The notes below the pieces were generated by a model. It ran no database searches. It was not told where the DNA came from and worked only from the letters and a program-made list of their open reading frames with translations. Below are positions 40,310 to 49,941 of a stretch of DNA of 64,000 bases, piece by piece. The stretch is from NCBI RefSeq assembly GCF_014648355.1, contig NZ_BMQY01000004.1, positions 705,571 through 769,570 of the forward strand, in the 5' to 3' direction. Both the position numbers and the translations under genes were made by a program. This DNA comes from Couchioplanes azureus (lineage in GTDB: Bacteria > Actinomycetota > Actinomycetes > Mycobacteriales > Micromonosporaceae). How positions within the stretch are numbered: the stretch's first letter is position 1; every line of letters starts with the position of its first letter.

Positions 40310-41352
40310 TGACCACGTCCCCCGGAACAAGCGCCCGCTCGCTCGACGACCCCGCACTCCACGAGCACTATCTCCGCATGGTCGGCGACGGCGACGAGTA
40401 CGGCGCCGTCGAGGTCGTCACCGGTCTCCTGGACGACGGCGTCGCGCCGCAACGGATCATGCTGGACCTGATCGCGCCGGCGCAGGGCCGCGTCGGCGAC
40501 CTGTGGGCGGCCAACGAGTGGTCCATCGCCCGCGAGCACGCGGCGACGGCGATCAGCGAGCGTGCCCTCGCCGCGGTCGCGGCCCGCTCCCCGGCCCGGC
40601 CCTCCCGCGGCCGGATCACCATGGCCTGCGTCGACGGCGAGTGGCATGCGCTGCCCGTACGCATCCTCGGCGAGATGCTGCGCCTCGACGGCTGGCGGGT
40701 CGACTTCCTCGGCGCGAACGTGCCCGGGCCGCACCTGGTCACCCATCTGCACCAGACCGGTCCGGACGCCGTCGCGCTGAGCTGCATGATCGCGACCCGG
40801 CTGCCCCGGGCGCACGCCGCGATCACGGCGTGCCGCTCGGCCGGCGTGCCGGTGATCGCCGGCGGCCGTGGCTTCGGCCCGGACGGGCGCTGGGCCCAGC
40901 GGCTCGGCGCCGACGCGTGGGCGGCGGGTGCCCCGGAGGCCGTGACGCGGCTCGCCCGGAACTGGCCGCCGGTGGTGGGCGACCCGTACGAGACCGCGTT
41001 CCTGGGCGACGAGGAGTACACCTACGTGGTGCGCCGCCGCGGCGATCTCGTGCGTACGGCCCTGGACCGGCTGGCCGCCACCTATCCGCCGATGGCCGCG
41101 TACGACCAGCGCCAGCACGACGCCACGGTGGAGGATCTGGGCCACATCGTGGACTTCCTGGCCGCGGCGCTCTACGTCGACGACGCGCAGGTCTTCACCG
41201 ACTTCGTGGAGTGGACGGCCGTGGTCCTCGCGGCCCGGCAGGTGCCGCCGGCGGCGCTGGACGTGGGCCTGCGCCTGGTCGGCGAGCAGCTGCGCGACTT
41301 CCCGGCCGCTACGGCGATGCTGGGCACGGGCCGCTCCCTGCTCGCCCGGTAA
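40309..41352 (+). CDS. B12-binding sensor-like protein with CarH-type Wx9EH motif
   Basis: This 347-residue protein has a B12-binding helical cap (~15-95), a Rossmann-type B12-binding domain (~100-225) and a helical C-terminus (~235-347) of unknown type. The cap contains W66-x9-E76-H77 (LWAANEWSIAREH), the signature of CarH/LitR B12 photoreceptors, although the residue after Trp is Ala where CarH has its upper-ligand His. The Rossmann part has GEWHALP (the ExHxxG/DxHxxG lower-ligand motif with Pro for Gly; H113), GANVPGPHLV, a SCM segment and VIAGGRGFG. There is no DNA-binding domain. It is coupled (TGATG) to a SpoIIE-type phosphatase, so it probably controls that enzyme in response to B12 or light. 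Confidence 0.85.
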   Translation: MTTSPGTSARSLDDPALHEHYLRMVGDGDEYGAVEVVTGLLDDGVAPQRIMLDLIAPAQGRVGDLWAANEWSIAREHAATAISERALAAVAARSPARPSRGRITMACVDGEWHALPVRILGEMLRLDGWRVDFLGANVPGPHLVTHLHQTGPDAVALSCMIATRLPRAHAAITACRSAGVPVIAGGRGFGPDGRWAQRLGADAWAAGAPEAVTRLARNWPPVVGDPYETAFLGDEEYTYVVRRRGDLVRTALDRLAATYPPMAAYDQRQHDATVEDLGHIVDFLAAALYVDDAQVFTDFVEWTAVVLAARQVPPAALDVGLRLVGEQLRDFPAATAMLGTGRSLLAR

Positions 41353-41546
41353 ACCGTTTGGCGCACCCGCGCGGCCGGGACTACGGTGAAGGGCATGATC
41401 TCCTGAGACGCTGCCTTTCTGCCGCATCCTCGCCCAGCGGGTAGTGCCGGCGGCGCGTCCGCCGTGGGTCCGCCGCATCCGGTGCCCGGGGCTCATCACG
41501 ATCGTTTCTTCGCCACGGCTTCCCCCTCGACTCCGAGGAGGCCCCC

Positions 41547-41777
41547 ATGCCTGCAGATTTCTCCGTACCCGTCGATCCGGACGATCTCGCGCGCCAGGAT
41601 CTCGCGGCGGCACTGGACGTGCCGAGCGTGAACCCGGGCGAGCACCGGACGCAGAGCCCGGCTCACCACGGCGCCAAAGACGAGCGCCAGGCCGCGCGGG
41701 AACGCTCCGGCCGGGCTCGCTCCGGCCGCGCGGCCACGGCCGGCGGCACCCGGTCGTACGCGTTCCGCCGCAGCTGA
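41547..41777 (+). CDS. small charged protein of unknown function
   Basis: The 76-residue gene has a good start (GGAGG five bases before the ATG) and a perfect hairpin terminator soon after the stop. The N-terminal half is acidic (FSVPVDPDDLARQDLAAALD) and the C-terminal half very basic (KDERQAARERSGRARSGRAA), with no membrane segment, Cys or known motif. The terminator and ribosome site make it a real transcription unit. No function can be given. Confidence 0.6.
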   Translation: MPADFSVPVDPDDLARQDLAAALDVPSVNPGEHRTQSPAHHGAKDERQAARERSGRARSGRAATAGGTRSYAFRRS

Positions 41778-41795
41778 GCAACGTCCGCGCACGGC

Positions 41796-41831
41796 GGAAG
41801 GCCGGGACCCTTGCCGGGGTCCCGGCCTTCC
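41796..41831 (+). terminator. strong hairpin terminator
   Basis: GGAAGGCCGGGACCC (41796-41810) pairs perfectly over 15 bp with GGGTCCCGGCCTTCC (41817-41831) around the 6-base loop TTGCCG, 18 bases after the small-protein stop. The perfect symmetry could serve both strands. Confidence 0.85.
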
Positions 41832-41904
41832 TTCGGTCCGGACCCGCCGTGCCGGGCCGGTGGTGCAGGCGGCGGGTCCGGGTCCTGGTGCCGGTGCGCC
41901 GGCG

Positions 41905-42651
41905 TCAGCCGAGGCGCGCCCACACGTCGTCGAGCAGGCCGTGGTACATGTCGGTGCGGGTGTGGAAGTTCGGGCCGCCGATGCGCAGCGGCAGGTCGTT
42001 GCGGATGGACAGCGACGCCGGGATGGTGACGTGGCCGCGGTCGCGCCCGTCGACGTAGACGGTCAGCCGGCTGCCGGAGCGCTGGCACATGATGTCGTGC
42101 CAGCGGTTGTCGGCGACGCCGACGCTGGAGCGGACGAGGTGGATCCTCGGCTGGGCCCCCTGGCCGACCACGACGCAGTGTGCCTTCGCCTGACGGGCGC
42201 CGATCTGCAGCTTCCACTGGCTGTCGGTGTCGGCGACACCCTTCTGCATGACGTTCGAGGAGTCGGTGACCTGGGCGGCCGTCACGCGGACGCTGGCACC
42301 CCAGCGGAACAGCCGGGCGCCGGGGTCGAGGTCGGGATCGTCGGTGCCCTCCAGCAGGGCGCGGGGGCAGACGGCGGCCTTCACGGCGCAGGGCGCGGGG
42401 AAGGCGGCGTACTTGTCGGTGGTCGTGCCGTTGAAGTGGACGCGTCCCCGATCGGCGCTGCGCACCACGAGGGGGGCGCCCCGGCCGGAGCGGTCGGCGA
42501 CCCGGCCGGCGGCGACGGCGCCCGAGTCGAAGGTGTACCGCGCGACCGTGACGGCGGCGGCGGGGGCCGCGGAGCTCGCGGCCGGAAGAACAAGTGCGGG
42601 AAGAACGAGAACGGTCAGGACTGCGCTGAGGATTCTGCCGGAGCGGTGCAT
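41905..42651 (-). CDS. secreted LamG-like (concanavalin-type) domain protein
   Basis: The 248-residue protein starts with a Sec signal peptide (MHRSGRILSAVLTVLVLPAL, cleavage near the AASSAAPAAA region). The mature part is a LamG-type jelly roll: ARYTFDSGAVAAGRVADRSG at the start, VHFNG, then WKLQIG, RWHDIMCQRSGSRLTVYVDG and PLRIGGPNFHTRTDMYHG with DDVWARLG at the end. Three or four Cys may form disulfides. It is exported; binding of a glycan or other ligand is typical, but no catalytic domain is present. The ribosome site is weak. Confidence 0.85.
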   Translation of the reverse strand: MHRSGRILSAVLTVLVLPALVLPAASSAAPAAAVTVARYTFDSGAVAAGRVADRSGRGAPLVVRSADRGRVHFNGTTTDKYAAFPAPCAVKAAVCPRALLEGTDDPDLDPGARLFRWGASVRVTAAQVTDSSNVMQKGVADTDSQWKLQIGARQAKAHCVVVGQGAQPRIHLVRSSVGVADNRWHDIMCQRSGSRLTVYVDGRDRGHVTIPASLSIRNDLPLRIGGPNFHTRTDMYHGLLDDVWARLG

Positions 42652-42715
42652 CCGGAAACGGTACGTTCACCGCCAAAGCTCGCGAAGCTCATAGGCTCGG
42701 CGATTCGGGCATAAA

Positions 42716-43096
42716 CTACAGCAGATCGGCCGACTCGGCGATCATGCAGACGGCCACCAGGCGCATCAGGTGCCACTCGGCGCGGAGCCAGGCGGTGCCG
42801 GAGACGTACGCCTGGCCGGGCTGCGGCACGGGCCGGCCCATCCGCTCGGCGGCCGCGGCGATCGACTTCGCGTACGCGGCCAGCCCCTCGGCGTCGACCT
42901 CCCGGCCGGCCTGGTGCAGCGCGTCGCGGACGGCGGCGGCGTGCTGGTCGACCTGGGCGAGCAGGCCGGCGTCACCGAGCGCGGCGGCGAGGCCGTCCAC
43001 GCCCACCCGCGCCATCATCTCGTCCAGCAGCGCGCGGGCCGGGTCGGCGGCGGGAGCGGCGGAAACCGGGGCGAAGGCGAGGAATTCGTTCGTCAT
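42716..43096 (-). CDS. DUF6401-like small protein
   Basis: The ~126-residue product has the helical pattern ARALLDEMMARVGVDGLAAA, LLAQVDQHAAAVRDAL and AYAKSIAAAAERMG, then WLRAEWHLMRLVAVCMIAE. It resembles the actinobacterial DUF6401 family. ATG 43096 is chosen because it begins the conserved region; there is no clear ribosome site. Function is unknown. It follows hrpA on the same strand by about 94 bases. Confidence 0.6.
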   Translation of the reverse strand: MTNEFLAFAPVSAAPAADPARALLDEMMARVGVDGLAAALGDAGLLAQVDQHAAAVRDALHQAGREVDAEGLAAYAKSIAAAAERMGRPVPQPGQAYVSGTAWLRAEWHLMRLVAVCMIAESADLL

Positions 43097-43189
43097 GGCA
43101 AGGACGCTAGGGCCTCGCGGCGCCCCGCGACAGGCGGGTAACCGAACGGCACCCGACCGCTCCCCACAGCGCACCCGCCGGGCCCGCGA

Positions 43190-46100
43190 TCAGGCCGGAA
43201 GCTGGTCCATCGCGCGGTAGATCCGCTTGTCGGAGACCGGGTACGCCGTCCCCAGGGACTGGGCGAACAGGTTGATCCGCAGCTCCTCGATCATCCACCG
43301 GATCTCCCGCAGGCCCTCGTCGGCCGGCCCGCCGCCGAGCTCCTGGCGCAGCTCGCGGTACTCCCCCTCCACCTGGTGGAGCTGGGCCATCAACTGCCGG
43401 TCGCGGGCCAGGTTGCCGCCCAGCCGGTCCAGCCGGTACGCGACGCCCTTGAGGTAGCGGGGCAGATGGTGCAGCTGCCGCCAGCCCGTGTCGGTCACGA
43501 AACCCGGATGGACCAGCCCCTCGAGCTGCGAGCGGATGTCGGTGAGGGCGGGCACCAGCGCCGGGTCGCGGGTGGCGCCCAGGCGCTGGCCGATCTCGTA
43601 CGAGGTGGCCAGCACCGCGCGGACCTGGGTGACGACCGTGGCGGTGGCCTCCACGAGCTCGGCCCGGACCTCGTCGCGCAGCCCGGTGAACTCCTCCGAC
43701 GACCAGGCCGGGCCCCCGGCGTCCTGCACGAGCCGGTCGACCGCCGCGCCCGCGCAGTCGTCGAGCAGGTCGGCGATCGAGCGGTACGGGTTGCCGCGGG
43801 ACAGCTCCAGCTTCGCGCGGTTGTCCAGGCGGCCCTGCAGGTAGCGGGCGGCCGGCGGCAGGGTCAGCAGGAGCAGGCGGCGGGTGCCGGCCCGCATCGC
43901 CTCCCGCTGCTCGGCCTCGGTCTCGAACACCCGGACGGCCACGCTGTCCCGCTCGTCGGCGAGGGCCGGGTACACCGTGACCTGGTAGCCGCCGCGGACC
44001 TGCTGGACCGAGCGGGGCAGCGTACCGAAGTCGTTGGTGGTGATGCCGCGCCGCTCGATGTCGCCGGCGGCCGCGGAGATCGTGGCCTGCACCTTCGGGG
44101 CCAGGCCGGCGCGCAGCACGTCGAGGTCCCGGCCCTCCCCCACCACGGCGCCGTCCTCGGCGACCACCTGGAAGTTCATCCGCAGATGGTCCGGGACCGC
44201 ATCGGGCCGCCAGGCGTCGCGCGGCACGACGGTGCCGGTGAGCCGGCGCAGCTCGTCGCCGACGGCGTCGCTGAGCGCGCCACGGCGGGCCGGGATGCGC
44301 GCGAGCACCGCGTCGGCCCAGTCCGGCACCGGGACGAAGCTGGTCCGCAGGTGCTTCGGCAGGGCGCGGATCAGCGCCACGACGATGTCCCGGCGCAGGC
44401 CCGGCACGTTCCAGCCGAAGTCGTCGGCGTCGAGCTTGTTGAGCAGCGGCAGCGGCACGCGGACGGTCACCCCGTCGGCGGCGGCGCCGGGCTCGAACTG
44501 GTAGCTCAGCGGCAGGCGTACCTCGCCGGCGAGCCAGGCGTCCGGGTAGGCGGCCGGGTCCACCGCGTCCCGCCCGGCGTTGACGAGCAGCTCGCGGGTG
44601 AAGGTGAGCAGCTGGGGGTTCTCCCGCCGGGCCTTCTTCCACCAGGCGTCGAAGTGCCGGGCGGAGACCACGTCGGCGGGAATCCGCGCGTCGTAGAGGG
44701 CGAAGACGGTCTCGTCGTCCACCTTGATGTCGCGGCGCCGGGCGCGGTTCTCGATCTCCTCGATCCGCGCGAGCAGGGCCGCGTTCTCCGCGAAGAACGC
44801 GTGGTGGGTGTCCCAGTCGCCCTCGACGAGCGCGTGGCGGATGAACAGCTCCCGGCACAGCGCCGGGTCCACCCGGGCGTAACCGACCTTGCGCCGGGGC
44901 ACGATCGGCAGACCGTAGAGCGTCACCTTCTCGTACGCCATGACGGCGCCCTGCTTCTTCTCCCAGTGCGGCTCGCTGTAGCTGCGTTTCACCAGGTGCG
45001 GCGCGAGGGCCTCGGCCCACTCCGGCTCGATGCGGGCGTTGACCCGGCCCCACAGCCGCGACGTCTCGACCAGCTCGGCCGCCATGACCCACCGGGGCTG
45101 CTTCTTGAACAGCGCCGAGCCGGGGAAGACGGCGAACTTGGCGCCGCGGGCACCGAGGTACTCGCGCTTGTCGACGTCCTTGAGCCCGATGTGGCTCAGC
45201 AGGCCGGCGAGCAGCGCGGTGTGGAAGCGACGGCCGTCGGGAACCCGCTCGTCGTCCTCGACGATCGTCAGGCCGAGGCTCCGGGCCACCTGCTTGAGCT
45301 GCGAGTAGATGTCCTGCCACTCCCGCACGCGCAGGTAGTTGAGGAACTCGGTGCGGCACAGGCGCCGGAACTGGTTGCCGGACAGCTCGCGCTGCCTCTC
45401 CCGCAGGTAACGCCAGAGGTTGAGGTAGGTGAAGAAGTCCGATTCCTTGTCGGTGAACCGGGCGTGCTTCTCGTCCGCCTGCTGCTGGCGGTCGGCGGGC
45501 CGCTCGCGCGGGTCCTGGATGGACAGCGCCGCCGCGACCACCATCACCTCGGCGACACAGTCCTGCTCGCCGGCCTCGACGACCATGCGGGCCAGCCGCG
45601 GGTCGACCGGCAGCTGGGCCAGCTTGCGGCCGAGCGGGGTGAGCTTGCGGGCGTCGAGCGCGCCGAGCTCCTCCAGGAGCTTCACGCCGTCGGTGACGTT
45701 ACGCCGGTCCGGCGGGTCGATGAACGGGAAGGCGGCCAGGTCGCCGAGGCCGAGGTTGGTCATCTGGAGGATGACCGAGGCCAGGTTGGTGCGCAGGATC
45801 TCCGGCTCGGTGAACTCCGGCCGCGCCGCGAAGTCCTCCTCGGAGTAGAGCCGGATGCAGATGCCGTCGCTGGTCCGGCCGCAGCGGCCCTTGCGCTGGT
45901 TGGCGCTGGCCTGCGACACCGGCTCGATCGGCAGCCGCTGGACCTTGAGCCGGTTGCTGTACCGGGAGATGCGCGCGGTGCCCGGGTCGACGACGTAGCG
46001 GATGCCCGGCACGGTCAGCGAGGTCTCCGCGACGTTGGTCGCCAGTACGACGCGCCGGCCGGTGTGGCGTTCGAAGACGCGGTGCTGCTCGGCGGCGGAC

Positions 46101-47104
46101 AGCCGGCCGTACAGCGGGACGATCTCGGTGTCGCGCAGGTTCCGCCGGTTCAGGGCGTCGGCGGTGTCGCGGATCTCCCGCTCGCCGCTGAGGAAGACCA
46201 GGATGTCGCCGTTGCCCTCGCGCCCCAGCTCGTCGACCGCGGCGGCGATCCCGTCGACCTGGTCGAGCGGCTCCTCCCGGCTCTCCTCGGTCTCCTCGAC
46301 CAGCGGCCGGTACCGCACCTCGACCGGATAGGTGCGCCCCGACACCTCGATCACCGGCGCCGGGCCCTGAGGACCGGCGAAGTGCTCGGCGAAGCGGCCG
46401 GTCTCGATCGTCGCCGAGGTGATGATCAGCTTGAGGTCAGGCCGCTGGGGCAGCAGTTGCTTGAGGTAACCGAGGATGAAGTCGATGTTGAGACTGCGCT
46501 CGTGCGCCTCGTCGATGATCAGGGTGTCGTAGCGGCGCAGCAGGCGGTCGTTCTGGATCTCGGCCAGCAGGATGCCGTCCGTCATCACCTTGATCATGGT
46601 CTCGTCGGACACCTGGTCGGTGAAGCGGACCTTGTAGCCGACCGTCGCGCCCAGCGGCGTGCCCAGCTCCTCGGCGATGCGCTCGGCCACCGTGCGGGCG
46701 GCGATGCGCCGCGGCTGGGTGTGCCCGATCTGCCCCCGCACGCCCCGGCCGAGCTCGACGCAGATCTTGGGGATCTGGGTGGTCTTGCCCGAGCCGGTCT
46801 CGCCGGCCACCACCACGACCTGGTGGTCGCGGATCGCGGTGAGGATGTCGTCCTTGCGCTGGCTGACCGGCAGCTCGTCCGGGTACGACACGGCGGGGAC
46901 GTTCGCCAGGCGGGCCTCGCGCCGCGACTCCGCCCGGGACACCTCGCCGGAGATGTCGGCGAGCACGGCCGCGCGGGCTTCCTCGTCACGCACCTTGCGG
47001 ATGCCGTCGAGCCGGCGCCGGAGCCGGCGCTCGTCGCGGGGAAGGAGATCGGAGACTCTGCGGCGGAGCTCGGCGAGGTCCTCGCTCAGGGGTGTGACAG
47101 ACAT
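43190..47104 (-). CDS. hrpA: ATP-dependent RNA helicase HrpA
   Basis: The 1304-residue DEAH-box helicase has the motor at ~75-560 with Walker A VVAGETGSGKTTQIPK, TQPRRIAARTVA, LIIDEAHERSLN, KLIITSATIETGRF, VVLATNVAETSLTVPG and QRKGRCGRTSDG. It is followed by the ratchet/OB region and the long C-terminal HrpA-specific domain ending YRAMDQLPA. Size and motif order match bacterial HrpA, which acts on structured mRNA and stalled ribosomes. The ATG at 47104 opens MSVTPLSEDLAELRRRVSDL. It is intact and has no nearby partners except a small DUF6401-like gene downstream. Confidence 0.95.
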   Translation of the reverse strand: MSVTPLSEDLAELRRRVSDLLPRDERRLRRRLDGIRKVRDEEARAAVLADISGEVSRAESRREARLANVPAVSYPDELPVSQRKDDILTAIRDHQVVVVAGETGSGKTTQIPKICVELGRGVRGQIGHTQPRRIAARTVAERIAEELGTPLGATVGYKVRFTDQVSDETMIKVMTDGILLAEIQNDRLLRRYDTLIIDEAHERSLNIDFILGYLKQLLPQRPDLKLIITSATIETGRFAEHFAGPQGPAPVIEVSGRTYPVEVRYRPLVEETEESREEPLDQVDGIAAAVDELGREGNGDILVFLSGEREIRDTADALNRRNLRDTEIVPLYGRLSAAEQHRVFERHTGRRVVLATNVAETSLTVPGIRYVVDPGTARISRYSNRLKVQRLPIEPVSQASANQRKGRCGRTSDGICIRLYSEEDFAARPEFTEPEILRTNLASVILQMTNLGLGDLAAFPFIDPPDRRNVTDGVKLLEELGALDARKLTPLGRKLAQLPVDPRLARMVVEAGEQDCVAEVMVVAAALSIQDPRERPADRQQQADEKHARFTDKESDFFTYLNLWRYLRERQRELSGNQFRRLCRTEFLNYLRVREWQDIYSQLKQVARSLGLTIVEDDERVPDGRRFHTALLAGLLSHIGLKDVDKREYLGARGAKFAVFPGSALFKKQPRWVMAAELVETSRLWGRVNARIEPEWAEALAPHLVKRSYSEPHWEKKQGAVMAYEKVTLYGLPIVPRRKVGYARVDPALCRELFIRHALVEGDWDTHHAFFAENAALLARIEEIENRARRRDIKVDDETVFALYDARIPADVVSARHFDAWWKKARRENPQLLTFTRELLVNAGRDAVDPAAYPDAWLAGEVRLPLSYQFEPGAAADGVTVRVPLPLLNKLDADDFGWNVPGLRRDIVVALIRALPKHLRTSFVPVPDWADAVLARIPARRGALSDAVGDELRRLTGTVVPRDAWRPDAVPDHLRMNFQVVAEDGAVVGEGRDLDVLRAGLAPKVQATISAAAGDIERRGITTNDFGTLPRSVQQVRGGYQVTVYPALADERDSVAVRVFETEAEQREAMRAGTRRLLLLTLPPAARYLQGRLDNRAKLELSRGNPYRSIADLLDDCAGAAVDRLVQDAGGPAWSSEEFTGLRDEVRAELVEATATVVTQVRAVLATSYEIGQRLGATRDPALVPALTDIRSQLEGLVHPGFVTDTGWRQLHHLPRYLKGVAYRLDRLGGNLARDRQLMAQLHQVEGEYRELRQELGGGPADEGLREIRWMIEELRINLFAQSLGTAYPVSDKRIYRAMDQLPA

Positions 47105-47241
47105 GGCGGGTCAACAATAGGCATTCCGTGCGCGGAATGCCCGGTGATTAATCCGGCAACGATTCGGCCGCCGCCCGTGTCCGCCCCGCCGCGTCGCTCT
47201 TTGTGCCTGCGACAGGCGGAGCACGGGAGAGGCAGGGAGTC

Positions 47242-47607
47242 ATGATCGTCGTCGCAGAGGACGAGGAGGACATCCTGCTCGTGCTCCGCCGGGCACTGGA
47301 GCGGGCCGGCCACGAGGTCGTCGCGGCCACCGACGGCGCGGAGGCCCTCGAGGCCGTCCGCCGCCATAAACCGGACGTCGTGATCACCGACGTGGACATG
47401 CCCCGGATGAGCGGGCTCGAGCTCTGCCGGGCGATCCGCGCCGACCCGGGCCTCGAGCACATCCCGGTGGTGCTGGCCAGCGGCTCGCTGCTGCCCGGCG
47501 ACGCCCGGGCCGGCGAGGTCGGTGCCAGCGCGACGCTGCTCAAGCCCTTCCTGCCGGCCCAGCTTCTGGCGTGCGTGGCCGATCTGATGCCGTCCCGGCC
47601 GGCCTGA
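47242..47607 (+). CDS. single-domain response regulator
   Basis: The 121-residue protein is a receiver domain with nothing attached: acidic pair in VVAEDEEDILL, phospho-Asp50 in VVITDVDMPRMSG, the switch Ser in VVLASGSLLPG and Lys in LLKPFLPAQ. ATG 47242 is preceded by GGGAG. Its last 68 bases overlap the 3' end of the convergent histidine kinase gene, so the two are physically tied and probably are a cognate pair. Output must come through protein contact, since there is no effector domain. Confidence 0.9.
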   Translation: MIVVAEDEEDILLVLRRALERAGHEVVAATDGAEALEAVRRHKPDVVITDVDMPRMSGLELCRAIRADPGLEHIPVVLASGSLLPGDARAGEVGASATLLKPFLPAQLLACVADLMPSRPA

Positions 47608-49883
47608 GCCCGGGTTCCGCGCCGTCCTCCGCCGGCCGGGGCAGGGCCGCCTGCGCGATCGTGGCCCGCTCGGCGAGAGCCCGGTCGAGGGCGGCCTGCG
47701 CGTCCGGCGCCGCCGCGGCCAGCGGGAGGGTGAAGAAGAAGCGGGTACCGCCGCCGGGGTTGTCCGCCACGCCGATGGTGCCGCCGTGGCGTTCCACGAT
47801 CCGCCGGCAGATCGCCAGGCCGAGGCCCGTGCCGGCGTACCCGGCGGCGCTGCGGGCGCGGTGGAAGGCCTCGAAGATGTCCGGCTGGTCCTCCGCGGGG
47901 ATCCCGATGCCCCGGTCGGCGATCTCGATGCGGGTCCAGCCCGCCTCCGCGGGAGCCGCCGAGACGTCGATGCGGGCCGGGCGGCCCGGCGGGACGTACT
48001 TGAGGGCGTTGCCGACCAGGTTGTCGAGCACGTGCCGCAGCATCGCGGGGTCGGCCTCGACCACCGGCAGCGGCCCCACGTAGATCTCCGGCGGCGGCGT
48101 ACCGGCGGGCCGCGGCTGCTCGGCGCGCTGCTCGACCACGTCGGCCACCAGCGGGCCGAGCGGCACGGCCCGCCGGGCGAGCGGCGCGTCCCGCGCGGTC
48201 GTGTAGGCCAGCAGCGTGTCGATCATCGCGGCCATCCGGTCCACGGCCCGCATGATGCGGTCCAGGGAGGCCCGGGCCGCCGTGACCTCCGGCACCGGCG
48301 GGCCGTCGGCGAGCTCGTCGGCGGCGTTCTCACAGTGCCCGCGGATCACCGACAGGGGCGCCTTGAGGTCGTGCGCCACCACCCCCGCAAAGACGGCGAG
48401 GTCCGTCTCGTAGCGGCGCAGCTCGGTGATGTCGTGGAAGACCGCCACCGCGCCGCGCAGCCCGGCGCTCGGATCGAGCGGGCGGCCGTCGACGCTGACC
48501 AGGATGCCGTCCGGCCGGCCCTCGTTGCGGATCAGCATCTCGACGCCGTTGGAGGTCTCCCCGTGCAGCGCGCGGACCAGCGGCATCTCCTCTACCGGGA
48601 ACGGCGTGCGGCCGTCGGCGCGGAACAGCCCGTAGTGCTCCTGCCAGCCCTCCGGCCCGTCGACGTCGTCGGCGACGCCGAGCAGCGCCCTGGCCGCCGG
48701 GTTGTGCAGCAGGAACCTCCCGTGCTCGTCGACCACCCCGACGCCGTCGCCGAGGCTCGCCATGATGGCGCTCAGCAGCCCGGCCTGGCGGCGGCTCTCC
48801 GCCTCGGCGCCCCGCAGGTCGGCGGTCGCCACGAGGACCTGGGCGCGGGCCCGGGAGCGGCCGGTGGCCAGGACCCAGACGATGCACCGCCAGCACGACG
48901 CTGACGGCGATGCCGCCGTGCAGCACGGCTGCCGGGGTGCTGCTGCGCGCCCCCGGCAGATAGCGCGCGTCGGCGGCGGTCATCAGCGCCCACTGCCGGT
49001 CGGCGACCGGGAAGCCGGCTCGCCGGACCAGATCCCGGCGGCCCCGGGCGTCGTACGCGGCCACCAGGACGCGGCGCCCGCCGGCGTCGGTGGCGTACAG
49101 CTCGCCGTCGAGCAGCCCCTGGCTCGCCGTGCTCAGCACGCCGCCCAGGAAGTCCCGCCCGCGCAGCCCCAGCGCCAGCCACCCGCGGAACACCGGCACC
49201 GCACCGGCACCGAAGACCGGCGCCGCGAACAGGAACGAGAGTTGCTGCCGCGGCGCCGGCAGGCTCCGGTCGCGCAGCAGCACGTAGGCGTCGGACACCG
49301 AGGGCTGCCCGGTCCGCCGGGACTCGGCGAGCGCCCCGGCCGCCTCGGGGGCGGACGCGATGTCGACGCCCAGGGGGCCGGGGCCGCCGTTGTTCAGGTC
49401 CCGGCGCAGCACCGTGAACAGGTGCTCCCGCGGCGTTCCCCGGGGCCGCAGGACGAGGTCCGTGGCGCCGCGCGAGCGCCAGAGCCGCTGCGCGGCGGCG
49501 ACCTGACCGGGCGGGGTGGCGACCACGAAGCCGACCGAGGTGGCGCCGACCAGGCCGGCCCGGTCCAGCGGCGCGGTGGCGGCGGCGAAGTCGGCCGCGG
49601 TGAGCCGGTCGTCGGTGCCCAGGCCGGCGGCGACGACCTGGATGAGGTCGCGGTAGCGCCCGGTCTCGCCGATGACGGCGGCACGGGCGACCGCGGTGCG
49701 CTGGTCCATGACCCGGTCCGCCTGCGCGCGCTGGTTGTCGCGCAGCGCTCCGGCGGCGACGGCGGTGACGGCGAGGCCGGGCACGAGGACCAGCGCGGCG
49801 AGGGCGGTACCGACGAAGCGGGCACGCCGCGTTCCGGTGTCGTCCTGCGCTGCCGTATCCCTGCTTCCCACCGAAAGGAGCAT
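47540..49883 (-). pseudogene. CHASE/PAS sensor histidine kinase interrupted by a 1-base frameshift
   Basis: The first frame (from ATG 49883) encodes an N-terminal membrane helix, a CHASE-like extracellular domain (~45-300) and the start of a second helix (GGIAVSVVLA). The second frame continues that helix (CIVWVLATGRSRARAQ) into PAS, HisKA (VVAHDLKAPLSVI, His) and HATPase_c (IADRGIGIP, GTGLGLAICRRI). Removing one C of the CC at 48887-48888 fuses them perfectly in mid-helix. Either the gene is broken, or this is a sequence error. GTG 48832 could restart a soluble kinase of 430 residues. The upstream frame runs on to a stop at 48330. The 3' end overlaps the convergent receiver gene by 68 bp. 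Confidence 0.8.
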
Positions 49884-49894
49884 AAAACGCGAAT

Positions 49895-49929
49895 CACCCC
49901 CGTCGGCGCGGGTTCCGCCGACGGGGGTG
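49895..49929 (-). terminator. hairpin terminator after the glucosaminidase gene
   Basis: CACCCCCGTCGGCG (49895-49908) and CGCCGACGGGGGTG (49916-49929) form a perfect 14-bp stem with a 7-base loop, 13 bases past the stop of the minus-strand glucosaminidase gene and just ahead of the histidine kinase start. On the minus strand a T-rich stretch (GTTTTATG) follows about ten bases later. Confidence 0.85.
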
Positions 49930-49941
49930 AGGACGAGCGAG

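Noticed and set aside
41353..41546. SigB-type promoter before the small charged protein (GGGTAG near 41440)
   Set aside because: No GTTT-like -35 at a suitable spacing. I see nothing else definite in this gap.
43376..47245. A ~1290-codon open frame antisense to hrpA
   Set aside because: It mirrors the hrpA codons, shows no domain, and hrpA has all helicase motifs.
47540..49883. Programmed frameshifting in the histidine kinase
   Set aside because: No slippery heptamer or downstream structure is evident at the CC; a simple indel is more likely.
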